A stretch of 64,000 bases of DNA from Manihot esculenta (taxonomy: Eukaryota > Streptophyta > Magnoliopsida > Malpighiales > Euphorbiaceae): assembly GCF_001659605.2 (NCBI RefSeq), contig NC_035178.2, positions 13,338,062 to 13,402,061 on the forward strand, in the 5' to 3' direction. Positions 34,538 to 49,115 of the stretch are shown one piece after another; position 1 is the first letter of the stretch; every line of letters begins with the position of its first letter. The position numbers and the translations under genes were made by a program. The notes below the pieces were generated by a model that was not told the origin of the DNA, searched no databases, and saw nothing but the letters and a program-made list of their open reading frames with translations.

Positions 34538-35479
34538 TATAATTATGAGTTGATTGCTCAAATTGGCCGTGATATGAATAATAAAAATATGTCAAATCGA
34601 GTTAGCATATCAATTGTTATCGTGATATAAATGAATTGACACAATTTCAATACCAACATAAATAAGCTCAACATTAACTCTTAATTTTTCGTCCGTATCG
34701 TGTCCACTATCTTGTCATCCATACTTTTTGTGTAATTAATTTTCTCTTACATTATTATTTTTATTTAAAATTATAATAATAATAACATAATTATCACTAC
34801 TTATTTAAAAAATATATATTAAATGCATTGTTATTGTTGTTGAATTAATTTTTTTAATAGTAAAATTATACAAAAACATGTTTATTAATGCCATATAATA
34901 ATCACTCAAAGTGAGTTATTAGTTGTTATTATAAGATAGAGTCACGTGTCAAAGAGTCTGATAAACTGATTAGATTCGGATATCGCAGCGCTCGGTTCTT
35001 CACTAGGACGCGCTCTCTTCTGAGCAGGTCGAGACTTCACAGAAAGCTACCATTAGCGGATATAATCCAGCAGATCTCGATTGCACCTATAATTGCGGGA
35101 TCCCTTATTCACTAGCCGGTACCATTCGGATTTCCTGACAATTTGATAACCAACTATACTTTCTTACAGTATAAAAGTTAGCGTGCACAAAGATTAAGGT
35201 ATATATTTTTTCATACTCATTCTAAACTCAAAGCAATTCATTACATTCACTCATTCTATCAAATTACTAACTTGAGCGTTGGAGTGGCTGCCTATAGTGT
35301 CAACCACCTCACGCTTTCTCTTTTGCAGATTGACTTCTCGCAATTCAGCTTTATTTCACCCACATTATTTGGTTATGTTGCCGGAAAATCCATTGAATTC
35401 TTTCTATTCATTTATATTAAAACCGGTCTTCTATTCACTTTCTCTTAAAAAAATAATTTTCTTTTCTCCTATTTTTCAA

Positions 35480-36497
35480 ATGGCTGATAATTCATGAGCT
35501 AATACTAAGTCTGCTGCCAATAAAAGGGTCATCATTACTTCCTCCTCCAGCAGTGGACAAAATAAACCCTCTATGGTCAATGAGACAGACCTCAACAATC
35601 TGAATAACGAGCAAATGCTCCAGTACATTAAAAAACTATAGGCAACTCTCGAGCAGTATAAGGCTTGGAAAAAGGCTTCATTCATGGCTTACAGGATAAG
35701 GGAGGAGGCTTCCATTGAGACCCTAAAGACTCAGATGGAAGTGACCCAAACATAATCTAGAGAGAAGACCAAGCTGGAGGATGAGAAGTTATTGGATGAG
35801 ACTCTAAAAGACGTTGACTAAAAGCTAGTCCGTGTCGTGCAGAGGTACTAGAAGGAACAAGGGGAGGACTATGGTTGGATGATGTCTCGCCTTTGTCGGA
35901 AGAGATCTTAGCAAAAACCTTCCCTACTAAGTTCAAGCTGCCAAGTTTGGACAAATATGACGAAACAGCAGATCTCAGGAGTTACCTGACGATCTTCAAA
36001 ATAACGATGCAGTTTCAAGATGTCAATTATTTTATGTTGTGCCGAATGTTTCCATCTACATTAAAAGGTTTGACTCAAAAATGGTATCAACATCTGAGCC
36101 TAGATTCTATTCAAAACTTTACTCAATTTGGTATGATGTTTAAGTCTAGATTTATCACTTGCATTCCTCCTAAAAAATTCTACTTTGACTTATGAAAGAT
36201 CTGCCAAGGAGACCTTTAAGGAGTTTCATTTCACGTTTCAATGCTAAAGCGATACAGGTGAAAGAATTAAATCACAAAATAGCATGCAAGGCGTTGGAAA
36301 AGGAAGCTTGTAATATCAAATTCACGGATTCTTTGATCAAGAATCTTACGCTACATATCAACAGCTGATGGATAAAGGCTAAAAATATATAATGCTTGAT
36401 GACGAGGTCCAGGCGCTGAGAGAAGATAGGAGGATGAGCCAACAACAAATCTAAAAGTCGGAGAGGCGAGAGTATGAAGGAGAAAAGTTTTTTATTA
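35480..36497 (+). pseudogene. Ty3 gag relic, X copy 2
   Basis: Same stops and frameshifts as 18473-19490, so the damage predates duplication. New differences include VNYF for VNDF and PKKFYFDL for PKKFSFDL in the capsid-like segment (35875-36195). Confidence 0.8.
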
Positions 36498-37199
36498 AAA
36501 TCATTAATTCGTGATTTTTGTTAATAAAATTAATAAAAAGAAATTAACTTCTCTAAACAAGATAACCTTAACATTAACTTAAGGTTATTGGTTTAGAAAA
36601 AGTTATGTTCTTTAATAAAATTTTCAATGAATTTTTTTTATTAATAATTTTATATCATTAATTCAAATAAATAATTTATTTATATAAATAAAAATATTAT
36701 AAATTTTAAAAATTATTATGAACCGAAAATAATAAAAATATGTTGAATTTTTCGCTATATAATAATTTGAAAAGAAAAAAGTTCATTTGTACGAAATATT
36801 CTAAAATTTTTAAAATTTTTATTAAAATTTTAAAATAATTCATTAATTTCATTACAATAAAATATAGTTGAATTTTTTTGAACTACAAAAATAAATTGAA
36901 CATATTTATATTTTACATATTATATATTTTTTAAAAATAAGCATAAATTAAAAACAACAAATTCACAAGATATTTATTAAATTATGCTAATTTAAAAGTG
37001 AGAGAATGGAACAATAAGAAATTATTAAAAATATTTTTTATATTTTAATTATTTACATTATTTACCTTCTATGATAAATTTTATTATTTTAATTATTTTT
37101 ATAATTAACTCAAAATATCTCAAAGTTTAGTATATATATATAATTACAATAAGATTAAATATTTACAATATTAGTTTTTAGAATAATATTTTTTTTAAA

Positions 37200-38115
37200 G
37201 TAGAACTAGCGATTGTATTAATAAAATTCCATCAAATAAAGAGTGATATCATTTACAGAGAGAGGATTATGCCTAATAGATTCTTTAGCCGAAATATAAG
37301 CAATTAAAGTAGTAGTACGACGAACCCATCTAATAGAAATATCAGTTTTAGAGTATAATAAAGATTTATAATCATTCAAAATCAAACCCTTATATAAGAT
37401 AATTTGGCAAAAATGCTCCTAAGTGCCTGTCTACCGAACAAATCTATCTCTCGAGCATAAATAATTAAAGTCTACCGAACAAATCTCATCTCTCGAGTAT
37501 AAATCATTAAAGTTTACCGAACAAAGCCACGGAAAAGGGCTTCTACGATATAAAACTCGAATAAGGTTCAAAGACTGACGTGATCGTTGCGATTTCGAAA
37601 ACCCATAATAACTAGTAAACCTTCATTACCTTCCGAAATAACCGAATCAATAAAATTTAAAGAAAAACCAACCACAGAAATAGACCCATGACTCTTCCCC
37701 ATTAACGAAAGGCCTCCTCCCAATCCTTCGTCTATTAACTGAGAAACAACCATCAAAATGTAAAAAATTACGAAAAAATTCTATACAAAAACTAAGAACT
37801 TTTGTGTCCATTAAAAATAAAATAACCGGTTTGTAACTAGAAACTAAATCCTTCAATGCAATAACTGTCCAAGGATTGTTGGCATAAGTCTCCCAAATAG
37901 GTTTGCATATTCTGAAAATTAATTGGATTGTATGTGAAAAACATCTCCACCATATAGAAATCATGGAGCTAGAGACAATAATATTTTCTTTTTCATCGAT
38001 AGTCAATTGACACAGATCGTCTTTCATAGAGAAGGAGAAAGAAGAAGAAGTTAAGTTTAAGGAACAGGAAAAGGCGAGGGTATCGAGCCACAAAGGGACC
38101 GTGGAAGGAAAGTTT
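37200..38115 (-). mobile_element. Internally deleted LINE, copy 3
   Basis: Almost identical to 20195-21110, including the frameshift between the two endonuclease pieces (37647-38093 and 37568-37756). Confidence 0.7.
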
Positions 38116-41100
38116 TGTTAAATATACACTTAAAAATATTTCTTATATTTAATTTAACTAGGATTATATTTTATATATATATATGCCATGATATTTTTTT
38201 CTTAATAACGATAATAACAGTTTTAATAATCGTTTGGCTGAGAGGTAAGATTTGGGTGATAAGATTCCATGTCAATCCAAATCAATTTTAATAATAGTTT
38301 GGCTGAGAGGTAAGCAGGCCTGAGCATCCAATATTATCAAAATTAAATACAACTGATAGGGCGTAATCAAATCAAATTGACCTAAATTTTGTAAAATTTA
38401 AATTTATTTATTAAAAGATTTTAAAAATTTAAATTCTTTGGTTGGATCTCATCTAGAAAATTAAACACTATGATTGAATTCGTTTATGCTATTAAATAAT
38501 ATAAAAAAATTATGAAAATAATAAATATTAGAATAGTAAATTAATAATTTTAAAGTGGATTGACATGCTTAGTCTGCTGGTAAGTGTATTTAAGTAAATT
38601 TGAGAGATCTCAAATTCTATCTACTCTCCAAACCTTCAATTCCATTTAAAAAAAAATAATAATAATAAAATAATAAGTTTAAATTTAATTAATTGATATT
38701 AAAGGATTTTAAATAAAAAAATTTAGAATAATTCATTTTTTTGAAATTCATAAAAACTTTCTTTTATTAGATGAGTGGATAATTTTAAAAATATTTCACT
38801 TAAATAATTTTATTTTTTATTTAAAAATTTTAAATTTTAAAATTTCTATCAATATTTATAATGTATACAAAAGTGGAAAGAGGGAATATTGAATTGTTTA
38901 AAATGCACTTAAACCTTTAATTATTTACAATAATATTTAGTTTTTAAAATATTTGATAATTTTATTATTTAAAATTTAATTTTTAAAAAATAGATGATAA
39001 TTTTATAACTTGAAATAATTTTATAATTAATTAAAAAATCATAAAAAATATATAAAATATAATAAGATTAAATTTTATTAAATAATGATATAATTTTCAT
39101 TGTAATTTATTATTTAAACTAATTTTAAAGTTTGCTAATAAAATTAAATTTCAAAATAAGAATTATTAAAATAATATATTTAAATATTAGATAAACACTA
39201 GAAAGATTATTAAAATAATTATTTTATATTTTAAGCACAAAATAAAAATAAATAAATTCAAATTTAATTAATTGTTAAAATAGTAATGAAATGAAAATTT
39301 GAAAATAGTGATCTATATTATTAAAATAGATTATTTAGAATTTTATTTAAATTTAAAATAGATAATATTTTTATTTATTAGATTAATTTTAAGAGTTAAG
39401 AGAAATATTCAACTATAACATATTATTAATATTTAAAAGTTTTAAACTAAGTAGATAATTCTTTATTTAAATTCCAAATATATTATATAATTAAAATTTC
39501 ATGTATATACATATACTAAAACTATATTATCAATTGTGAACAAGAAGTTTTAGAGAAATTTGATTTTGATAAATTTCATACATAAATTAATAAATTATTT
39601 ATTTCAAAATTTTGATAAATTGATAAGTTACAAAAATTTTAAAATAATTATTTATAACAAATACTTTTTTTTAAATATTTATTATCATAAGTGATAAATA
39701 ATAATTATTTTTTAAATTTTAATTGATAATAATAATTTTAAATAATTGTTATCAAATGATAAATATATTACCATACTTTTAAATAATTATTTTTTAAAAA
39801 ATGAGATTTTATAATTTTAATTTAAAAATATTTACACATAAATTGAAATTTAACATGATAATAATTATTATTGACCAATAAAATTCTTTGATTTTTTTTT
39901 CTATTTCTTAACTATAGTATCTTTCAATGATATAACTTAATTGTATATGACTATTTATGAGATTTTTTAAGAATTTTTTATTATTTTATCACTTTTATTA
40001 TTTTATTATTTTAAAATATTATTATGCTCATAAATAATATTAATAATTTAATGTTGATATTCTAATATTAATAATATTTTAATTTATTATTTTAATACTT
40101 ATAATTAATTTTCTTATTATTATATTAACCACTAGGTTTTAAATCATTATTCTATTGATAAATTTAAAATAAATTTAATTTAATTTAATTTATTAATATT
40201 TTATTATTTTTATTAGTTCTATGAGATGGTTATATGAAAATAATTAATAATAATTTGTTATAATAAAATATTAAATTTTAAAAAATAAAATATAAAATAT
40301 AAAATAATAATTTATAGTAATTTTTTATTATAATATTTTCTTAGAGTAAACAACATTGTACTATTATAAGTGAAATTAATTTCGTAATTAGTTTTAAATT
40401 TAGGAGAATTAAATTATTTATTATATAATAATAATTTTAACATTTAAAAATTTCAATTATAAATATATATTATATAATCTACATATATCTAATTATTTAT
40501 ACAATAAAATATAATTTTTAAAATAGATAATATTTTATTATTTAAATTAATTTAAATTTAATAAAATTTGAGTTTTATACATATTTAAATTTATAAAGGA
40601 TAATAATTTTATCTGTAATAACACAGTAATTACTTTTATAATTTTCTAAAATCTATTCTTATCATTTACTTGTCTCTCTTTTATTTAACTCACTCTTCCA
40701 TTGGTAGATATTAATGGAGAAAAAATTATTGAGATTAAAATAATTAAATGATAAAAAGGATAATTTGATGAAATTAAAAGTTATTTTGCTACAATGATTT
40801 TCTTAATTATCATGCAAAACTCTTAAATAAAGTATAAAAATAAACAGAAGAGTAATGAAATATTCCTTAGCTTGGCTAAATTATATTTTATTTACATCAT
40901 TATTGGAATTTGAATAATTCTCTATTCATAGATATAGAATTAAACCCTATTTAGTTTAAATCGAAATAATAACCGAATCAATTTAATTTCAAATTTTAAT
41001 TTATTTTAAATTTTTTAATTTTAATTTTAATAAATTTATGATATCAGTTCGATTTAAAAAAATATTCAATAAAATCGAACTAAACCGAATAATGAATCCA

Positions 41101-42420
41101 ACAATACATATTTTTGTATTATGATAATGAATTGATGGATATAATGGTATATAATCAAGCGGTCATGTATGTTTTAAAGTTTTTGAATATGAATTATGAA
41201 TTGTTTTAGTTTTTAGTTTAATGTATATTATTTTTCTTGTTTATATTATTTACTGGCAAAAATTAAAATTGAATATTAAATTTTACAATATTAAAAAATT
41301 CAACTGACTAAATTAAATAAATCAAAACTATTTAATTTAATTTGATTTTTTTCAATTCAATTTATTTTAATATTGATAAATTTTTAAAATTTAATTTTCG
41401 ATTTATTTGATTTTATTAATCGCTGAAATATTCCCTTAATCAGAAAAGTGAAATAATTAAGGTTGAGAGAAAATTAAAGGGAATGATAGATAAATTTTAA
41501 AAAACTTTAAAAATATTTCTTATATTTAATTTAAATAAGGATAAAATTATACTAGTTTATGATTAATGCCAGATTGCGGATGGCATTACTCGAATATTAG
41601 TTATTTGGGAGATAGATTCCACGTCAATCCAAATCAATTTTACTAATCGTTTGGATGAGAGATAAGCAGGCCTGATCATCCGCTATTATCAAAGTTAAAT
41701 ACAAGGATGTGATCGAATTAAATTTTATAAAATTTATAATTAATTATTAAAAATTTTAAAAATTTAAACAATAGTTAATTCGAGTTCGCATCGAATATTA
41801 AATATTATAATTAAATTCGACTCATAAAAAAGAGTTATTTAATATAATAATGAATTTAATTCGACTTCAATTAAAAAGTTTATTAATTAAATTTGAGCTC
41901 AAACTCAAAATTAAAAGGTTTGGCTCGAATTCAAGTTGACACTCACATTAGTAATTACAAATTATTTTCAGCATACTTTAATTAATTATTAATTATTATA
42001 TAAACACTAGAAAGAATATTAAAATAATTATTTTATATTTTTAAGCACAAAATAAAAAAATAATAAATTCAAATTTAATTAATAGTTAAAATAGTAATGA
42101 AATGAAAATTTTTAAATAGTGATCTATATTATTAAAATAGATTATTTAGAATTTTATTTAAATTTAAAATAAAAAATATTTTTATTTATTAGATTAATTT
42201 TAAGAGTTAAGAGTATTATTTTAAAAACTAATTAAAAAATTAAGCTGACTATATTAAATCAATTCAAATAAATCAAAGTAAATTATTTTCTCACGATTCA
42301 GTTTATTTCAAATATTAGTAAATTCTTAAAATTCAATTTGTGATTTATTCGGTTTAATTAATTGCTGAAATCTTCCCTTAATCAGAAAAGTGAAATAATT
42401 AAGGATGAGAGAAAATTAAA
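38116..42420. repeat. Module Y, copy 3
   Basis: Full-length counterpart of 21111-25412 with an empty CACTA site near 40480. Ends GAGAAAATTAAA at 42420, joined directly to a copy of 16863 onward. Confidence 0.85.
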
Positions 42421-42536
42421 GTGATGATATGCTCAAAGGTCATCTTCCATGGCCAGTGGCAGTGTGGATATGCTTGTTCAGGAGGGATTTACTTCACGTC
42501 AGCTTGATGTAATTAATGGCATTTTTCCTGAAATTG
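42421..42536 (+). pseudogene. Second copy of the gene fragment edge
   Basis: Repeats the 115 bp at 16863-16977 (including the SVDMLVQEGFTSRQLDVI reading). It shows that the duplicated block for copy 3 began inside that fragment. Confidence 0.75.
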
Positions 42537-43037
42537 GTATGCATTCAGTTGGCATTTCACTTTTCTTTCTTTCTTACAATGTATTTACCCTTCGTTTGAT
42601 TTATTTTATAAAAAAATAATTTAAATAAATTTTTATAAAATAATGTAAGATTTCAATTTTTTTAAAATAAAAATTTATAAATTAAAAAGAATTGAATTTT
42701 TTTTTATTAAAAAATATGTCAATTGAACTTGATATCAAACAAAGGATAGAACCTTGAGAAATCCTTTATCCAAGTTACACCCAGTTACTCTTTTCCGATT
42801 CCAATATAAATTTCTCATCACTTTAGTCTTTCCCTGAGAAAAAAATAATAATAAACCTCTGCAAAGGATGAGGGTGGGTTTTTTTAATTATTTTTTTTAA
42901 ATAAAAAAAAGTGAGATTTTAATATTTAACAAAAGTAATATTTTAATTAAGACAATATTGATATTATATAAATATATATTATAAATTTTTAATAAATAAA
43001 ATAAAAACAAATTATAAAAATATTTATATTTATATTA

Positions 43038-43093
<56 letters not shown>

Positions 43094-45759
43094 TATAATT
43101 ATGAGTTGATTGCTCAAATTGGCCGTGATATGAATAATAAAAATATGTCAAATCGAGTTAGCATATCAATTGTTATCGTGATATAAATGAATTGACACAA
43201 TTTCAATACCAACATAAATAAGCTCAACATTAACTCTTAATTTTTCGTCCGTATCGTGTCCACTATCTTGTCATCCATACTTTTTGTGTAATTAATTTTC
43301 TCTTACATTATTATTTTTATTTAAAATTATAATAATAATAACATAATTATCACTACTTATTTAAAAAATATATATTAAATGCATTGTTATTGTTGTTGAA
43401 TTAATTTTTTTAATAGTAAAATTATACAAAAACATGTTTATTAATGCCATATAATAATCACTCAAAGTGAGTTATGAGTTGTTATTATAAGATAGAGTCA
43501 CGTGTCAAAGAGTCTGATAAACTGATTAGATTCGGATATCGCAGCGCTCGGTTCTTCACTAGGACGCGCTCTCTTCTGAGCAGGTCGAGACTTCACAGAA
43601 AGCTACCATTAGCGGATATAATCCAGCAGATCTCGATTGCACCTATAATTGCGGGATCCCTTATTCACTAGCCGGTACCATTCGGATTTCCTGACAATTT
43701 GATAACCAACTATACTTTCTTACAGTATAAAAGTTAGCGTGCACAAAGATTAAGGTATATATTTTTTCATACTCATTCTAAACTCAAAGCAATTCATTAC
43801 ATTCACTCATTCTATCAAATTACTAACTTGAGCGTTGGAGTGGCTGCCTATAGTGTCAACCACCTCACGCTTTCTCTTTTGCAGATTGACTTCTCGCAAT
43901 TCAGCTTTATTTCACCCACATTATTTGGTTATGTTGCCAAAAAATCCATTGAATTCTTCCTATTCATTTATATTAAAACCGGTCTTCTATTCACTTTCTC
44001 TTAAAAAGATAATTTTCTTTTCTCCTATTTTTCAAATGGCTGATAATTCATGAGCTAATACTAAGTCTGCTGCCAATAAAAGGGTCATCATTACTTCCTC
44101 CTCCAGCAGTGGACAAAATACACCCTCTATGGTCAATGAGACAGACCTCAACAATCTGAATAACGAGCAAATACTCTAGTACATTAAAAAACTATAGGCA
44201 ACTCTCAAGCAGTATAAGGCTTGGAAAAAGGCTTCATTCATGGCTTACAGGATAAGGGAGGAGGCTTCCATTGAGACCCTAAAGACTCAGATGGAAGTGA
44301 CCCAAACATAATCTAGAGAGAAGACCAAGCTGGAGGATGAGAAGTTATTGGATGAGACTCTAAAAGACGTTGACTAAAAGCTAGTCCGTGTCGTGCAGAG
44401 GTACTAGAAGGAACAAGAGGAGGACTATGGTTGGATGATGTCTCGCCTTTGTCGGAAGAGATCTTAGCAAAAACCTTCCCTACTAAGTTCAAGCTGCCAA
44501 GTTTGGACAAATATGACGAAACAGCAGATCTCAGGAGTTACCTGACGATCTTCAAAATAACGATGCAGTTTCAAGATGTCAATGATTTTATGTTGTGCCG
44601 AATGTTTCCATCTACATTAAAAGGTTTGACTCAAAAATGGTATCAACATCTGAGCCTAGATTCTATTCAAAACTTTACTCAATTTGGTATGATGTTTAAG
44701 TCTAGATTTATCACTTGCATTCCTCCTAAAAAATTCTACTTTGACTTATGAAAGATCTGCCAAGGAGACCTTTAAGGAGTTTCATTTCACGTTTCAATGC
44801 TAAAGCGATACAGGTGAAAGAATTAAATCACAAAATAGCATGCAAGGCGTTGGAAAAGGAAGCTTGTAATATCAAATTCACGGATTCTTTGATCAAGAAT
44901 CTTACGCTACATATCAACAGCTGATGGATAAAGGCTAAAAATATATAATGCTTGATGACGAGGTCCAGGCGCTGAGAGAAGATAGGAGGATGAGCCAACA
45001 ACAAATCTAAAAGTCGGAGAGGCGAGAGTATGAAGGAGAAAAGTTTTTTATTAAAATCATTAATTCGTGATTTTTGTTAATAAAATTAATAAAAAGAAAT
45101 TAACTTCTCTAAACAAGATAACCTTAACATTAACTTAAGGTTATTGGTTTAGAAAAAGTTATGTTCTTTAATAAAATTTTCAATGAATTTTTTTTATTAA
45201 TAATTTTATATCATTAATTCAAATAAATAATTTATTTATATAAATAAAAATATTATAAATTTTAAAAATTATTATGAACCGAAAATAATAAAAATATGTT
45301 GAATTTTTCGCTATATAATAATTTGAAAAGAAAAAAGTTCATTTGTACGAAATATTCTAAAATTTTTAAAATTTTTATTAAAATTTTAAAATAATTCATT
45401 AATTTCATTACAATAAAATATAGTTGAATTTTTTTGAACTACAAAAATAAATTGAACATATTTATATTTTACATATTATATATTTTTTAAAAATAAGCAT
45501 AAATTAAAAACAACAAATTCACAAGATATTTATTAAATTATGCTAATTTAAAAGTGAGAGAATGGAACAATAAGAAATTATTAAAAATATTTTTTATATT
45601 TTAATTATTTACATTATTTACATTCTATGATAAATTTTATTATTTTAATTATTTTTATAATTAACTCAAAATATCTCAAAGTTTAGTATATATATATAAT
45701 TACAATAAGATTAAATATTTACAATATTAGTTTTTAGAATAATATTTTTTTTTTAAGTA
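42537..45759 (+). repeat. Module X, copy 3
   Basis: Near-identical to copy 1. Contains (AT)23 at 43042-43087, LTR end to about 43920, primer-site remnant 43926-43943 and a gag relic. Confidence 0.88.
44036..45053 (+). pseudogene. Ty3 gag relic, X copy 3
   Basis: Same inherited stops and frameshifts as the other two; one extra CAG-to-TAG near 44176 adds another stop. Capsid-like segment at 44431-44751. Confidence 0.8.
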
Positions 45760-46672
45760 AAACTAACGATTGTATTAATAAAATTCCATCAAATAAAGAG
45801 TGATATCATTTACAGAGAGAGGATTATGCCTAATAGATTTTTTAGCCGAAATATAAGCAATTAAAGTAGTAGTACGACGAACCCATCTAATAGAAATATC
45901 AGTTTTAGAGTATAATAAAGATTTATAATCATTCAAAATCAAACCCTTATATAAGATAATTTGGCAAAAATGCTCCTAAGTGCCTGTCTACCAAGCAAAT
46001 CTATCTCTCGAGCATAAATAATTAAAGTCTACCGAACAAATCTCATCTCTCGAGTATAAATCATTAAAGTCTACCGAACAAAGCCACGGAAAATGGCTTC
46101 TACGAGATAAAACTCGAATAAGGTTCAAAGACTGACGTGATCGTTGCGATTTCGAAAACCCATAATAACTAGTAAACCTTCATTACCTTCCGAAATAACC
46201 GAATCAATAAAATTTAAAGAAAAACCAACCACAGAAATAGACCCATGACTCTTCCCCATTAACGAAAGGCCTCCTCCCAATCCTTCGTCTATTAACTGAG
46301 AAACAACCATCAAAATGTAAAAAATTACGAAAAAATTCTATACAAAAACTAAGAACTTTTGTGTCCATTAAAAATAAAATGTCCGGTTTGTAACTAGAAA
46401 CTAAATCCTTCAATGCAATAACTGTCCAAGGATTGTTGGCATAAGTCTCCCAAATAGGTTTGTATATTCTGAAAATTAATTGGATTGTATGTGAAAAACA
46501 TCTCCACCATATAGAAATCATGGAGCTAGAGACAATAATATTTTCTTTTTCATCGATAGTCAATTGACACAGATCGTCTTTCATAGAGAAGGAGAAAGAA
46601 GAAGAAGTTAAGTTTAAGCAAGAGGAAAAGGCGAGGATATCAAGGTACAAACGGACCGTGAAAGAAAAGTTT
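45760..46672 (-). mobile_element. Internally deleted LINE, copy 4
   Basis: Main-type LINE relic. The 5' edge differs from copies 1 and 3 (reads YLDILAFSSCLNL) and matches the wording of copies 2 and 5 there, so the copy may be a mosaic. Confidence 0.7.
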
Positions 46673-48224
46673 TGTTAAATATACACTTAAAAATATTTCT
46701 TATATTTAATTTAACTAGGATTATATTTTATATATATATATGCCATGATATTTTTTTCTTAATAACGATAATAACAGTTTTAATAATCGTTTGGCTGAGA
46801 GGTAAGATTTGGGTGATAAGATTCCATGTCAATCCAAATCAATTTTAATAATAGTTTGGCTGAGAGGTAAGCAGGCCTGAGCATCCAATATTATCAAAAT
46901 TAAATACAACTGATAGGGCGTAATCAAATCAAATTGACCTAAATTTTGTAAAATTTAAATTTATTTATTAAAAGATTTTAAAAATTTAAATTCTTTGGTT
47001 GGATCTCATTTAGAAAATTAAACATTATAATTGAATTCGTTTATGCTATTAAATAATATAAAAAAATTATGAAAATAATAAATATTAAAATAGTAAATTA
47101 ATAATTTTAAAGTGGATCGTCAAAATAGCATTGACATGCTTGGTCTGCTGGTAAGTGTATCCGAGTAAATTTGAGAGATCTCAAATTCTATCTACTCCCC
47201 AAACCTTCAATTCCATTTCAAAAATAAAAATAATAATAAAATAATAAGTTTAAATTTAATTAATTGATATTAAAGGATTTTAAATAAAAAAATTTAGAAT
47301 AATTCATTTTTTTGAAATTCATAAAAACTTTCTTTTATTAGATGAGTGGATAATTTTAAAAATATTTCACTTAAATAGTTTTATTTTTTATTTAAAAATT
47401 TTAAATTTTAAAATTTCTATCAATATTTATAATGTATACAAAAGTGGAAAGAGGGAATATTGAATTGTTTAAAATGCACTTAAACCTTTAATTATTTACA
47501 ATAATATTTAGTTTTTAAAATATTTGATAATTTTATTATTTAAAATTTAATTTTTAAAAAATAGATGATAATTTTATAATTTGAAATAATTTTATAATTA
47601 ATTAAAAAATCATAAAAAATATATAAAATATAATAAGATTAAATTTTATTAAATAATGATATAATTTTCATTGTAATTTATTATTTAAACTAATTTTAAA
47701 GTTTGCTAATAAAATTAAATTTCAAAATAAGAATTATTAAAATAATATATTTAAATATTAGATAAACACTAGAAAGATTATTAAAATAATTATTTTATAT
47801 TTTAAGCACAAAATAAAAATAAATAAATTCAAATTTAATTAATTATTAAAATAGTAATGAAATGAAAATTTTAAAATAGTGATCTATATTATTAAAATAG
47901 ATTATTTAGAATTTTATTTAAATTTAAAATAAAAAATATTTTTATTTATTAGATTAATTTTAAGAGTTAAGTGTAATATTTAAAAAATTAATTAAAAAAT
48001 TCAACTGACTAAATTAAATCAATTCAAATAAATTAAAGTAAATTATTTTCTCACGATTCAGTTTATTTCAAATATTAGTAAATTCTTAAAATTCAATTTG
48101 TGATTTATTCGGTTTAATTAATTGCTGAAATCTTCCCTTAATCAGAAAAGTGAAATAATTAAGGATGAGAGAAAATTAAAGGGAATGATATGATAAGTTT
48201 TAAAAAACTTTAAAAATATATTTT
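46673..48224. repeat. Module Y', copy 4, shortened
   Basis: Begins like the other Y modules but lacks about 2.8 kb between the two internal 215 bp direct repeats; a single fused repeat remains near 47763-47980. Fits deletion by recombination between those repeats. Confidence 0.75.
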
Positions 48225-49115
48225 TTTAAAGTAAAACTAGTTATTGTATTAATAAAATTCTATCAAATAAAGAGAGATATCATTCACAGAGAGAGACGAT
48301 TATACCTGATAGATTCTTTAGCCGAAATATAAGCAATTAGAGTAGTATTACAACGAACCATCTAACAGAAATAGCAGTTTTAGAGTCTAATAAAGATTTA
48401 GAATCATTTAAAATCAAACCCCTGTATAAGATAATTTGACAAAAATGCTCCTAAGTGTCTGTCTAAACCGCATAAGATAAAATGGCAAAGATATTCCTCA
48501 TTTTTTATTATCTCTCGATCATAAATCATTAAAGTCTACCGAACAAATCTATCTCTCGAGCATAAATCATTAAAGTCTACCGAATAAATCTCATCTCTTG
48601 AGCATAAATCATTAAAGTTTATCGAACAAAGTCACGGAAGAGGGTTTCCACGAGATAAAACTCGAATAAGATTCCAAGACTGATGTGGTCGTTGTGATTT
48701 CGGAAACCCATAATGACTAGTAAACCTTCATTGAATATTACCTTCCGAAACAACCGAATCAATAAAATTTAAAGAAAAACCAACCACAGAAATAGAAACA
48801 ATCATCAAAAAATAAAATGTCCGGCTTGTAACTAGAAACTAAATCCTTCAATGCAATAACTGTTCGAGAATTACCGTCATAAGTCTCCCAAAGAGGTCTG
48901 CAATTCTGAAAATTGATTGAATTGTATGTGAGAAATATCTCCACCGTACAGAAATCATAAGTGACGATCGGAATATCTCTGGAGGTAAAGACAACAACAT
49001 CTTTTTTTTCATCGATAGTCAATTGAGGCTCATGGAGAATAAAAAAGAAAAAGTTGGATTTAAGCAAAAGGAAAAGGCGAGAGTATCAAGTCACAAAGGG
49101 ACCGTGAAAGGAAAG
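48225..49115 (-). mobile_element. Internally deleted LINE, copy 5
   Basis: Resembles copy 2 (25440-26425) more than the others, with a further internal deletion around 48795-48815 that removes the FLHFDGCFSVN region. Confidence 0.65.

Larger units (their letters stand above)
33939..37199 (+). repeat. Module X, copy 2
   Basis: Near-identical to 16978-20194. Contains (AT)43 at 34446-34531, LTR end to 35364, primer-site remnant 35370-35387 and a gag relic. Confidence 0.88.
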
